This document shows, piece after piece, positions 45,200-57,500 of a DNA stretch of 64,000 nt (within the stretch, counting starts at the first letter, position 1; every line of letters begins with the position of its first letter). The stretch is from Oxyruncus cristatus (lineage: Eukaryota; Chordata; Aves; Passeriformes; Cotingidae): positions 375-64,374 of the forward strand of contig VXAY01005274.1 of assembly GCA_013399855.1 (NCBI GenBank), given 5' to 3'. The notes beneath the pieces are model-generated. The model ran no database searches and was not told where the DNA came from. It saw only the letters and a program-made list of their open reading frames with translations. The translations under genes were made by a program, and so were the position numbers.

Positions 45200-45215
45200 A
45201 CCAGTAACTCTTTCT

Positions 45216-47385
45216 CTTTGCATGGCGAGGCTGCCTCTTTCTACTCTACAGATTGGTCAGGTCCCTCTTTTACTTGAGCAACTGTTCAGCTGAAAAAATA
45301 AAAAAAAAGAATGACTGGATTTTCCGTCAATCAGAAAACTGCTCCTGCAGCAAGAAGCAAATGAATAAATGAAGTCAATTACAAAATCCAACAGCATCAC
45401 TTTGGCAGTGGCTCTGCAGGGGAGGCCCCGCTGCCATCCCTCCTGTGGGCCAGTGGGCACTCCCAGCACCCGTGGCCTGGAGGGACTGGGACACGGCTCG
45501 CCGAGGGCCAGGTGCCTCCCAGGACATCCTCTCTGCGAGGATCCTGGAGTGTCCAGACCAGGGAGATGAACTGCTGCACACCCATGGAGCGCACGGACCG
45601 CGTGGAAAACCAGGAGCTGGGCGGCCGCAGGGACCCCTCGGGGCGCGGAGCTGCTGGGATGCCCCGGCCCCGCGCACCACCTTCGGAGGAGCCACCCCAA
45701 GGCAAAAACAAAGTGCACTGGCTTACCGATTTATTCCAAGGGATGGCTTTCAGGAGTAACATTTTTTTTAAATGAAATGATAAAATAAAATAGCCAGAGT
45801 AAATGAACCATTTTTTAAGAAAACGCTCTTTCTTGGTTCTGTAAGGAGAGCCTGCGCGGCGGTGTCAGAAGTAAAGTTGTCCCAAACGTGTCCGTGTGGA
45901 GTCGCTGCCTGTTGTGCCTCTCGCGCGTGGGGGACGGTGGCTCTGCGGGGTCCAAGGGCCCCCGGTCAGAGGGTGGCTGTCAGTCCTGTGCTGATGAGGG
46001 ATGGCTGGGGGTCCCCAGGCCCCCAGGGATTCTCTGGGTCCCTCTGATGGTGTGGGACATGGGGTCCTGCGGAATGTGGGGAGTGGGAGCACCCCGACCT
46101 CCCCCCCTGCACCAGTACGAGCCTCGGTACTCACAGCCCTGCCAGGAGCTACTGCTCCCCCCACCACGATCCCTGTTCTAATTCTGGACTGTTCCTGCTG
46201 ATGAATTTAAACAGCAGCCTTTAATTAGCAGCTGCAGGGCACAGACTCTGCTGTGAGGGACATGTTCCTCAGACACTCGTTTACCTCCACATTAACTACA
46301 GCACCTTAATCAGTTGAAGCAGCAGAGATCCAGCCTGGGCTCTGCTCTGTGGGGTACAGCATGTCCGGGGTTGCTGAGCCTGGTTGCTCCACAAGGCAGA
46401 AATGAGTCTGGCTTTTCAAAAATAGTTTCTCTCCGTTCCTTGAGCTTGCTTGGATTTCACCTCTGCCCTGCTCTGAGTGCTTGGCCACAGTAGCAGCCCG
46501 AGGGCAGGGCCAGCCAGGGGAGATGCTTGGATGTGATGGGAATTTGGTGCTAGGAAATTTGTCAGCATCCTTTAAACCCAACCTTCTCTCTGAATGAGGT
46601 TCCCACAGGCTGTCTCTGCCTCTGGGGACACAGGGGACCCTGCCTGAGGGGCTGCCAGGGGGGACCAGCTCTGTGGTGTCACACATCACCCACACAACCT
46701 CCAGCGGCAGCATCCCCTGCCCCGAGGCCTGGCCTGTGGGTGTGATTGCTTTATCCACAGAATAAGCAGATAAATAAATGCTAATGAACATCTGGTCTCC
46801 ATAAACCAGATCAATTAAAATTAATAGCCATCTTATTCATTTAATGAACGAGTTAAATGTATTCTAAAACAGCCGTAAGAAACACTCAGCTTCCTGCCGG
46901 GCCACACCACATGGGAGGAAATCCCATTCCCACGTTCCACTGTCAGCAGCACAGATCCCTCCAGGCTGTCCCAATCTTTGTGAAATAACAACCCTTCTCT
47001 CTTGATGTTCAGCCTGCAAATCCCACCCCTGGCCACCAACACCAACTGCTGCCAAAAAATAAATCACTTTCTCAGGGAAGAAGGGGCTCCTTCCTCAGCC
47101 AGAGGAAAACATCCACATCATACACAGAAGCAGCAGAAGGAAACTTTGGCTCTGCCAGCCCTGCCCGCTCACGTTTAAGCAACAGATGAAAGAACTAAAG
47201 GAGAGTATCATCCTGCTCACCCCCATTGCCCACACACTGACCCCACACTGCTCGGTGCCATGGGTCCTGTTCTGCCAAACACAGCCAAGAATGTAGGCGG
47301 TATCACTTCAGTTGTTTGCTTTACTCATAAATTCACAAGTCCAGCAAAAATCAACAGAAATTGGGATTAGGCCTGTACAATCCAT
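45216..47385. other. Intergenic spacer between convergent PPP2R2B and TCERG1
   Basis: The spacer is about 2.2 kb if the first poly(A) signals are used. It contains a GC- and CpG-richer patch (about 45400-45960) and AT-rich sequence near 46740-46880. In human the single-exon receptor gene GPR151 lies between these two genes (from memory). No seven-transmembrane frame or frame longer than about 160 codons with any family signature is present here. Confidence 0.65.
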
Positions 47386-48304
47386 ATATAAAAAGGGTTG
47401 GTTTATTGTAGTTCAAATACATAAACTGAACAATCCCAACATTTTCAAAATTAAACTTTAGAAACACAAGTTTAACATTCAAAACAGGAGTATAGTTTAC
47501 AAGAATTGCCCAGAGAGGGAATCCACAGTCTAATCCAGAGTATGTAAAGATCACTTTATCGTAAATAAAAATGTGTTTATACAACCGTCCTGGCCTGCTC
47601 GGTCACCTCTGGGATGCACCAAGTGTTTCCAGCTTCAAGCAAAAGTTATTAGACAGATCTTCACTTGGGCAGAGCAACCTGACTGCTGCTAATTGATGGC
47701 TGGGGGCAGGAACAGAGCAGCCTGTGAACAAACCTGGGTTGGTCTCTGAGTCCCAATTCTCCGCTCAGCTCTAACCCCGGCTTTAACGGATTTAGTTCCA
47801 TTCCTAAGGGTGGAAGCAGAGAACTGGGACCGGTGTTTCCAGGGCAGGCTGTCAGTGATCAATAATTTAAGATATCAGAGCATGTCACCTCCTCAGCCAG
47901 GGACTGCAGGAACCATGAGGCAGCTTGTGGCTCACACGTAGGACACGCTCAAACCACGACGTGATTACCCCTGGGACTCACACGTGTGACAGTGCTGAGA
48001 GGAAAGCCCCAGGTACCAGACATCCACACCTCACACACACCCCACCCCGAGACCCGCAGTCACCAAACAGCCCCACACCTTGGGATTTGTCAGTCATGCC
48101 CCAGTTAACTCATAAATACCTTTAACGTGGGGCTTTGTTGTTGTTCCCCTCCCCAGAGACCACTTCGTGTTCACAAAAGCTGCTCGTGCCTCTGCTCCTC
48201 AGATGTTTGAATATATTCACGGCAATGGATGTGTGTAACCTGACAGATGGCTCATGCAAGCGTTTGGATTTAACAGACACCCTTGGATTAGGAGCATTCC
48301 GTAA
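47386..48304 (-). other. TCERG1: TCERG1 3' UTR (end approximate)
   Basis: The region runs from the TCERG1 stop codon to about 20 bases past the minus-strand AATAAA at 47402-47407. A length of about 0.9 kb is reasonable for this gene. The distal part (47390-47600) is AT-rich. No coding feature is inside. Confidence 0.6.
47402..47407 (-). terminator. Candidate TCERG1 polyadenylation signal AATAAA
   Basis: The plus strand reads TTTATT, giving AATAAA on the minus strand. The minus-strand sequence 20-60 bases beyond it (47340-47380) is T/GT-rich, as expected for a downstream element. It is the only canonical hexamer I found within 1 kb of the stop codon. Confidence 0.55.
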
Positions 48305-48506
48305 CTATTTCGTGGTTCTCCGCGTGGGCTCGGAGGCGGTGGGGGGCGGGGGCGGCCCGCGCCGGTCCAGGTCATCCACGTAGGACACGATGAGCTTGCG
48401 CCGCTCCTCGGGCACACAGTCCAGCACCAGGTACCGCTTGTCGTTCTGCAGGATCTTCTCCACGTCCTTCAGGTGCTGATCGGACTCCTGGATCAGCTTT
48501 TTGGAT
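48305..48506 (-). CDS. TCERG1: TCERG1 last exon: end of FF6 and C-terminus
   Basis: The coding part is 202 bases after acceptor cttgctttcag. It encodes [60 protein letters not shown] and TRRTTK, then TAG (48305-48307). The proline run and basic tail are the known TCERG1 ending. Human has RRSTK, from memory. Confidence 0.97.
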
Positions 48507-51500
48507 CTGAAAGCAAGCGAGAGAACTACCACTGGAGCGTAGCCCGGGAAACCGGGATCTCCCCTGCTCAGGCTCAGGGGAGCTGCCCCACCGTAAGGAA
48601 GCACAGGGAGTCAAGGGACAGGCCAGGCAGGGAGGGGTGCAGGGACCTGGCATTTTTTGTGAGCTAGAAAGTTGTCCCATTAGGTTGGGACTAGGCATGT
48701 AGCAGTGCCCTGGGCACAGGAGACAAAAGGCTCGTTGCCTACACTTGTGCCACGTTAATTCAGCACCATGAAAGACTCAAGTAAGTTCGACACCAACTTG
48801 TTTATCAACTAAGTTACCAAATTAGACATCAGTTTGCTGCTTTTTATATGGCAAAGCACAAAAAAAGGCCAGTCCTGCGTGACATCACGCTCCCCACCTG
48901 TAGGTGATGAATTTGGTCTCTTTGAGCAGCGTTCGGAAGTCAGCTTTGGCAGTGATGTATTTGTCTCGGATGTATTCCTCAAACTCCCTTTGCTTTTTCT
49001 GGAAGATAAAAGATAAAATCAAATCACTGAATGCAGCTCCAGTACTTCCTGCAACTGAACACACTGAACACCAGCAATATTCACATGTTAATTATACTTT
49101 CCCTTATCTTTTGCGTTTTTGATTTTTCACAAATTGTATATAACTACTAACAGCTGCATTCACACAGAGCACAGTCCAGTGCAGCAGCCACCAGCTCACT
49201 TCTCTGTACCCTGCACCACCCTAGAAGTCGACATGGACGACACAAAGCACTTACCCTGTCACTCGAAGAGAATTTAATGCACCTTGGATCTTCTTTAATG
49301 ATTTTTTTCACTTCCTTCCATGTTGATGTTAAAGTTATCTTTCAAAAGAAGCAAAAATAGTTAAATTAAAAGCAAATTAGATTCTAAGAATACAGAATGC
49401 AAACACTGCTACCGCTGAAGCCTCTAAGTATCTCCCAAGTCCACTGAGAAAGTTGCTGCTGTATGGAAGTGTTGGGTTTTAATTATCCATACTATTACAT
49501 TTGTATTTTTAACTAGTAGATTGTATATACCGACTTTTCTTTTGTATTTTGAGATGGCATTTTCAGGTCAAGGTCCTCCAAATATCATTTACTTCCCAAA
49601 GTCTTTTTCTAGCACATATTCATGTATATGATTGTGTTGTTAAAAACTATCTTCAGAAAGTTTGCTTCTAAACTAAATTAACTCATGCGTTAAAAATGAG
49701 ATAAAAACTTCCAGGTTAAGTGAAAGCTGCCTGAAGTTGGCACAGAACTAAAAGAAAGCAAGCCTCACTAAACCCCCAGAGCACAAAATCAGGGATGGAT
49801 TCCCCAGCATGAGCAGGGTAAAAGTTCATGTTTGGCAGCACAAGATAAAGCAGAAGATCAAAACAGATGAACTGGGTAAGACTCTACTGATGGTCACTAA
49901 AGCAAACACCCTGGATATCTGAAAGAGCCAGAAGCCAGACAATAAAGAGTATCAAATAACTCAATGCTGAAGAAATTAAAAGATGATGAAAAGATCACTG
50001 AGATTACAAGTTTATTTGAAAATGAACTGTGCGTCCAAAATGGCACTCCAGATAAACAGGTAAGGAAACAAAATGCACAGATTTTGTGAATGAGAGAGTG
50101 GTGAAGCAAAGGGGCCCTGGAAATAAAACGAGTCAGACTGTGGGACAGAAAAACACAAAAAGAGAAACACCAATGGGCTGCAAAGACCTTCAGCTTGAAC
50201 ATCAACAGCTCTTACCGCTGAAGTCTCATCCAGAAGTTGCCTGAAGTGTTCCCTCTTCTTTTTGGTAAGTGCCTCAATGTGTTCGTTGAAGAGCTTCTCC
50301 TTCTCCTCTCTCTCGAGCAGGGACCCCGACTCCCAGCGGTGATCTTTGCGCAGGGTCCTCCTGGTGTCAGACCAGGACACGTCTGAAGAGCGCACCTGAG
50401 CCAGAGATGATTCGGTTTTAAACCAGTTTTGCTAAAGTTCATTGATAATTCTTACATCTTTATTTTTTTATTATTTATCTTATCACAAGTTAAGGTTAAA
50501 ATAAAAGATAAACCCCCAGCTTTTAAGAGGAGACTGTAGCAAGCAGGTCCCCCACAAACACTGAGCAGGCAGTGGCAGAAGGAATCCCTCTGCATCGGTT
50601 CGAAGCACACAGAGATGCCCCTCTGACCTGGCTGAGCATTCTCAAGAACAGAAAACTCCAGCACTCTCTCCTCTGTGCACAACACCCTGTGTTCACCAGA
50701 GTGCCTGGAAAGGCAGCCTCGGAGACTATTATTTCCAGAGACACCAGGAAGCTCTGCCAAAAACCTCAATGGGATTCCACCTCTGTATAAGCTGAGCTCC
50801 AAATGCCAGAAGACTTTTACAGGGAGCACCAACCTAAGCCTGCCCTGACCAGCCGAGGGGCCCGTCCGTGCCTCACCATGTCCGACAGCAGCGCTTTGAA
50901 GTTCTGAATGGCCTCTTCCCGCTTGTGCTGCTCCCGCTCCCGATCGATCTCCTTGGTCTGCTCCGAGCGCGCCTTCTGCACCTCCCGCTCTCGCTCCCGC
51001 AGGCTCGCCTCGATCCGCGCCTGTCGCTCCAGCTCCTTCTCCTTCTCCGAATCTAAGTTCTGAAATGCACGAACAAACCTTTCTCAATTAAAGCAACGCA
51101 ACGCCTTTCACTAGACAGGCAAGTGAATTAAAGGGTTAGCAAACTGAAGGCAGCTTGGGACAAAATACTTCAAAGGGATTTGGGATCCATGGATTACAAA
51201 ATTTTGCTTCAAGAGCTGCGCTGGAAGTATTACAGGGTTTACACAGGCGAGAGGCAAGTTTGGTCACAGAACTATTTCCAGGAGCACGTTGTGTTCAGCA
51301 ACACACTAAGAATAAGGAGGGACAGGGTGATCACTGTTGGCCCAGTTTTACATATTCAACCATTAATTGCCTGGAAGAGAAAAGGAGGAATACTGGATTA
51401 AGAGAGAAGCAGCAGTGAAAGAACTATGTATGAACACATATCCCTGAAGGAAGCTCAGCTCATAGGGAAAATCCCAGCAAAGGAAATGCTGCCGGTCCTA

Positions 51501-54500
51501 AGAGGAAGTAATCAATGTGGTATCTCTAGTCTCTGAAGTTTTACAGCCAATTTTACAACCAGTGGCTTCACAGGAGTCTCTGAGGGGTGAATTCTCCCAG
51601 ATACCGTGTGTGTGCATGCAGGTCCCACACACACCCCACCAGGGACAGAACTTCTAAAGCTCCAGGCTGCCATGCTGGGGTAGCAGCACAGTAACTCTGT
51701 TCAGCAAGGATCAGTCTGCCCACAGCACACCCCCAGCCACACTCCCCGTGCTCCCTGCTGACCTTGGCTATTTTCTCGATGTACTGCTTGAACAGGTCCT
51801 CCCTCTGTGAGGAGCTGTCCACCGCCTTGTACCGCGGGTCAGTCTCCACTTTGTCCTTCACTTTGCTCCAGCGAGACTGACTGTCCAGGTGGTGGTTTGC
51901 CAGCAGCTCAAAGAAGTCCATTTTGATCTGTTGTACAGACAGAAACAGAAAGACAATGTTTGAGAAAGACACTTTGATATCCCACGGTTTGCTCTTATGA
52001 CAAAAGGAGTCGACTTACCTCCATCAGAGGGAGCATATTAACATTACATACCATTGCAATTTAGAGAAATCACTAAAACTCTGAATTTAGCCATAACTGC
52101 AGCCCAAATTCACTGTCCCTTGGGACAATTTTTCCAAAGCAGATACATTAAGGTGATCTGCTACACCTTAGATGAACTCTATTCTTTAAAGAACAATCCA
52201 CCAATATAGTTTTTATTATTTGACTCCAATTTAAGCTTGGTTTTGAGCTTTTATATATATCAAATTAACAAGTTACTGATGCTGCATAATAGCATTTTGC
52301 ACATCAGTCCTCCAGAAGCCATACAGCTTGCAACAGGGCTCTAGAGAAATCAGGTATTTATGGATTCATCCTCCAGGTGTACAATGAACAGAGGTGAATG
52401 CTTGGATCTGCCGACAAAGAGCAATGTCTTAAGGTGGATCTAACCAATAAAGAATTACCCACATTATAATTAAGTAAAATACATAATCAATCAAATTATA
52501 TTTAGGATGGACATGCACATCCATATAAAAGTTCAAGGAAACATTTTAATCTACTTTGTCAATTGGAAATGCCATGTCAGCACTCTGTCCACAACAGCAG
52601 CCACTGCAAGGGCTGGCAGAGGATCAATCATGGCAGGTTTTATTTCAACACAATTGGAAACACATTTTCATCCGAACTCCCAGAACCAGCAGTTGTAAGG
52701 GCAACTACTTTTTTTTTATTAGATATCTTGGTTTCTGGGGTAGATGATCTCCCTGCTCCTGCTGCACTTTATGTCCTCGGTCGCCACTGTATCCCTGGCA
52801 GGCAGGTTTGGCAGTTCAGCCTCCCCCTCCCCGAAGCACAGGCGAGGGGCTGGGTCACCTCGCTCGCCAGGGGCCAGGGAATGCTCAAGGGCCCTGCAGG
52901 CAGGGAGAAGGGGTCTGCCTCCACAGCTCCCCACACCCTGCTGCCTTCCACAGCACCCCACACCCTGCCGGGATGCAAACTAAAGCTGGCTTTATGGCAC
53001 AGTAATTAAAACCCCCAAATCCAGGAAGACTGGCCATAGGTTATTTGCCCCTTATCTCCCCTCCTCATCCCTTAAAAAAATGGAAACCAGCAGAAGCAGT
53101 TTAGCTGCAGAACACTGAGGTTCCTCAGGGAAGGGAGCAGATGGACAGAGCAGGCTCCGGCTTCACGGAGACCTGGCACATCCCCATCCCCTAAAATGTG
53201 CTTAGCTACAGAACGCAGAAACAGAAGGAAGGTCAGCACCAACAGCCTGCAGCCTTGCCCACCAATAATTTTAGTCCTTTACAATATTAACATATAAACA
53301 TAAAAGGCTCTATAGGCTCTTTCTTTACTATCCCAAAGGAGACTAAGACAGTAAAGCAGAGATCAGAGAAAAGCCCGTTAGTGCCGGTGGGACGTTGTGC
53401 TACAGCTACAGCACTATTGCTTTATCTTAACTGAGCTCAACAAAATGCTAATCAAACTGTTTATTAATTGTAAAATTAAGAATGTTGTTTCAAAACATCT
53501 TAAAACATGCATGCAGTATTGAAATATGAAGCTTTCTAAGCCATGGCATTTGAAATATTTGTCAGAAACCAAACAGTTCCCAGCTGTTACCACAGAAGTC
53601 TCTAAGGTAAGGGTATCTCCAAGCTCCTGCACAAATCACCTGTGCATGAATGTATTCCACAGGATGAGGACTGCACACCTGCCACACTGCTGGGAGCACT
53701 GTGGCATGAGCAGCCACACAAACCCTGGCCTGAGGCCACCAGCACAGGCTGCAGGAAGGTGCTCCCGTGGGAGCCGCCAGCAGCAAACCCTCGGTCTCCC
53801 GACAGCTCCTGCCCAGCAGTGTGGTTGCCAGTAGCACCCCTCATTCCCTCAGGAGCTCCTCCCTGGTTGTGCAGCCGCCAGCAGGACCACCTGTGGCCTC
53901 TCCAGCCCCAGACTGGACAGGGATCAGGAGGGCACAGCCAATTCCCTCCCCAAAAAAAACCCAACATCAGGCCTCAGTGCTCTAAAGCACAGCTTACACT
54001 TCACTCAGGTGCCCCGTGCACAGCGCAGGTGTTGCCACATCACTTCTAATTTAAAAAAGAAGGCGAAAATGCCTCAAAAAATTGAGTCTAAAACATCTCA
54101 CCAAGGAATAACCTTTTCGGATCCCAGCTCCGGATGGTGAGTTCCATGTGCCTGCACACAGGGACTCGCTCGACCAAGTCGAGTATCACCCAGAGCTCTG
54201 GACACGGGGCGGGGGACAGGGGACACAGCCACCAGCACGGGGCTGCAGGGCATCTGCAGCTCAACATTCCAGGAAGTCTGGAAAGTGGGATGTCAGGCTC
54301 ATCCGCTGCCATGGCTCGTCCTGGGGACATGGAACAAGGCCATGTCCCAGGACAGCACAGGATCAGCTTGGTCACCGTTACCTGCCCACAGTCCCTTCCC
54401 TGGTATCCCCAAGCTCCCCCATATTCCTTCTCTCTGTCATCCAAGAAGCGTTGGCATCAGATTTACTCACTGAAATTAGGCACAGGAATAAAACAGGCAT

Positions 54501-57500
54501 TGGAAAAGCTGGCTGCTGCATCCCATCCTGTAAGCCATAACTCCATGAGGCAAAAATCAAACATTAGATAATCTAAAACCCTTACGTTAAAGATTTCTGT
54601 AAAGTTGATCCTCCCTAAATAAAAAATTTTGGACTTTTACAACAGACTGAGAAAGCTTCAGGTTAAATGCCTTAAATTTTCTTTTATGTTTTAAGCACTT
54701 TCAAAATCAAAGGAAAATAAGGCTGAAAACATTTCAGGTGTATTTAGAAGTCTTTTTTTTTTTTTTTTTTTTTGGCAGTTAACACATTGCAGGTACAACT
54801 CTCATCACTTCACAAGGAAAAAAACTAAAAAAATGTAAAGTACCGGAACTGCGGGAGGCTAAAGTCACCACACAGAGATACCAATGCTTTCCTCACTAGG
54901 GAATCCCATAATATTTGCGTGTCAGTGATTGACAGCTGTCAGACTGAACTGATTGACAGGCCGCACAGCACATAACTGTAAAGTCTATCCACTTGTTATA
55001 AAACAGAATACATAAAATGGTTACAAAAGGCTTTTGGAGAAAAAAAAAACATTATTCAAAGCAAACAAATACAATCTCTCTTCTTTTAACTTTTCAACTT
55101 TAGAACAGTCATGCAACAACAATCAAGCTAGTATTTATTCTTTTAAGTCTTCAACTGCACTATTAAGCTGCAAAAGTGCTTTAAAATTCCATATTCACAA
55201 TCAAAATGCAGTAAAATCTAGTTCTGAACTACATCAGTTCCCCTCTGAAAGCACAATCATTTATTGAAAACGGCAGCAATAAGGCAACGTTTGCGAAAAT
55301 TGAGTACAGAACCAAATTAGATCAGAGCATCCTAATTTTAAAAATAAGCAAAGCTTCCTGAAGAACGAAATTGTCCCCAAATCTGTACCCCAGCACTTCT
55401 CTCTCCCAAAAGCATTCCAGGTAGGGAAATCTGCAATAACTTTGTACTATAAAATAAACATTGCAGACTTCCAAATATCCAAAATGATTGGCCTTCAGAG
55501 GTGACCTCCACTCACACACACATACAGGGACGTGGCAGTAAGTGGCCCCAGGTTTTGGTGACCCCATTTGATGTCCTCTCTCCAGGGGGAAGAGCTGCTC
55601 CCCACCAGCAGCAGTGTGGGCATGTGACACTGGGAGTTCATTAATCTGTGATAGCTGACGTTTAAATCTAATAAGCACATAAAGTTTATATATAAGATCT
55701 ATTTACTAAAAAAGTCCCTAAGTGTCTGTTCTGAGATGGAAAGGAAGGATATGGGAACTGTTTCGAATTTAACTGCAGTACCCTCACGGAATTGCAAGTC
55801 CTGCCTGCCTCCACTGAGGTGAGAACAGAGGTAATGGCAAGCTCTGGGGTTATAGCCAAACAGGACACGACTCCTTTTCCTTTTCATGCTTCGGGATAAT
55901 AGAACTTAATAAAGAAAATAAAATCAAGCATTACTCAGGTTAAGAAGATAATGTTACTTGCTCAGGTAAATGAAAAAAAGTGCCATTATTTAAGCAAACT
56001 CAGCTTCACAAATAAACACAATTCAGTTCTAGATACTCTTAAAAGTCAGTAAAATTGGAAACTTGAAATAGTTCAGAAAGACCAGGGGGACAACCCGAAG
56101 GGTTTGCCTGTAACACCTCTAGGAGAGTGCGGGCCCATGTCTCAGGGAAGGCTCAGGGAAGCCAAGCACTGGCTCTGTCCCATCTCATTCACACCACTCA
56201 CACTGCTGGAACTCAAGAGTCCCCTTACCTTCTCTCCCCTGGTCTTCGAGTCTTCCTTCTCCTTCTTTCTTGCCGCTGTGATAAACTCATTAAACAAGGC
56301 CTCCCGATCTTTCATCTTTTCAATTGCCTTGAACCTCGAGTCTTTAGCATGCTTGGCTGCAAATTCACTAAAAGTAGTTCTGCAACAAAATGGCAAGTGA
56401 ACTCATTTGGCAGAGCTGTCTGGGCTGGGAGGCAGGTTCAGCAGGGAAGTACTTCCTCTGCTGCAATACATGCCAGAGCACAACTTAAAACTCCCCGAAA
56501 GGCAAATCCCTATGGTCTCACTACAGAGCTGCTTGACCAATGAACTCTACAAAAGGAGCCAGCACTCACACGAGAGGTGTTGTCAGAGACTTACAGGGGT
56601 GGGTTGTTCAGATACAGCCACCTGCAGAACAGGCAGGTGCAGAGAGAGACTACAGTGCAACCAAGGAGAAGAAATGAAAAAAACTCAGTTGTCTACAAAA
56701 CTCTTCTTTTCTGTGGGTTAGCAGTTCAGCCACCAACCAGTCTGTCCAGGTATTTCACAGCTGTGAAACCAAAAATCTCAGGTGCATTCACTTGCAGCCA
56801 AACCATGCTAAGAGTTCACCAGGAAAACCAGTCTTTGGCAGGAGTCCCCACAGAACACTGGCTGTACCAGTTCTTCCCCCTTCAGCGCAGAGCCTGAGCT
56901 TAAACCACATAGAGCTGAAACCCCTTCAAACACTATGGGCAGAGGCAACAATACTGGGCTTCTGACCCATCATCCCACAGCGTTTCCCTGACCGTTCTCT
57001 CACCTCCAGGGCCAGATTCCAACCTGTGCAGTAGGTACAGTACTGCCACTTACCTCGGAAAAAAATCACTACTGTGCTTTTTCCAAGCTCTGATGCAAAT
57101 CTGGCCCCAAGAATACGTGAGACACTTATAATCATAGGAATGTTTTCATCACAGCATGGAAATAATTAGACTTGGAAAATCCAGCCTACTGTTGCTGTAG
57201 GGTAAATTGAAACAAGAAGAGAATTTGGTAGCTTATTCAAAAGGATTAGAAAGTGAATGTACAGCTAGATTGAAGAACAAGAGCTGCTCAAGTGAAGTGG
57301 AACACAAACTCTTGAGCATGTTGGACTGAGATAGATGATAAAAAACCAGTCTGGCACTCACAGAAGTACAAACACTGAAACCAGAAGACAAAGGATAAGA
57401 TTAAACAAGACAGTATTTCAGCTGGAACTCTCTTTCCCACCCCAGCCCATAATCAGGTAAAGAATCAGCCCCAACATGACATACTGGAGATATGCTGGAA

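Larger units (their letters stand above)
44179..45215 (+). other. PPP2R2B: PPP2R2B 3' UTR (end approximate)
   Basis: The region runs from the stop codon to just past the first good AATAAA at 45194-45199. It carries TTTC repeats (44241-44272), a CT-rich tract (45003-45040) and three overlapping ATTTA pentamers (45046-45058). The pyrimidine tract could bind PTB-like proteins and the ATTTA block is an AU-rich element type. Both are inferences from sequence. Later AATAAA motifs at 45297, 45364 and 45784 could give longer 3' ends. Confidence 0.6.
48507..50215 (-). other. TCERG1 introns between the last four exons
   Basis: Introns lie at 48507-48897, 48999-49254 and 49339-50215, all GT-AG. The largest is AT-rich. 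No gene, repeat family or RNA was recognised. Confidence 0.9.

Noticed and set aside
51180..51401. 73-codon plus-strand frame with a transposase-like feel ([18 protein letters not shown])
   Set aside because: No catalytic motif, terminal repeat or family match could be identified. It is antisense in a TCERG1 intron.
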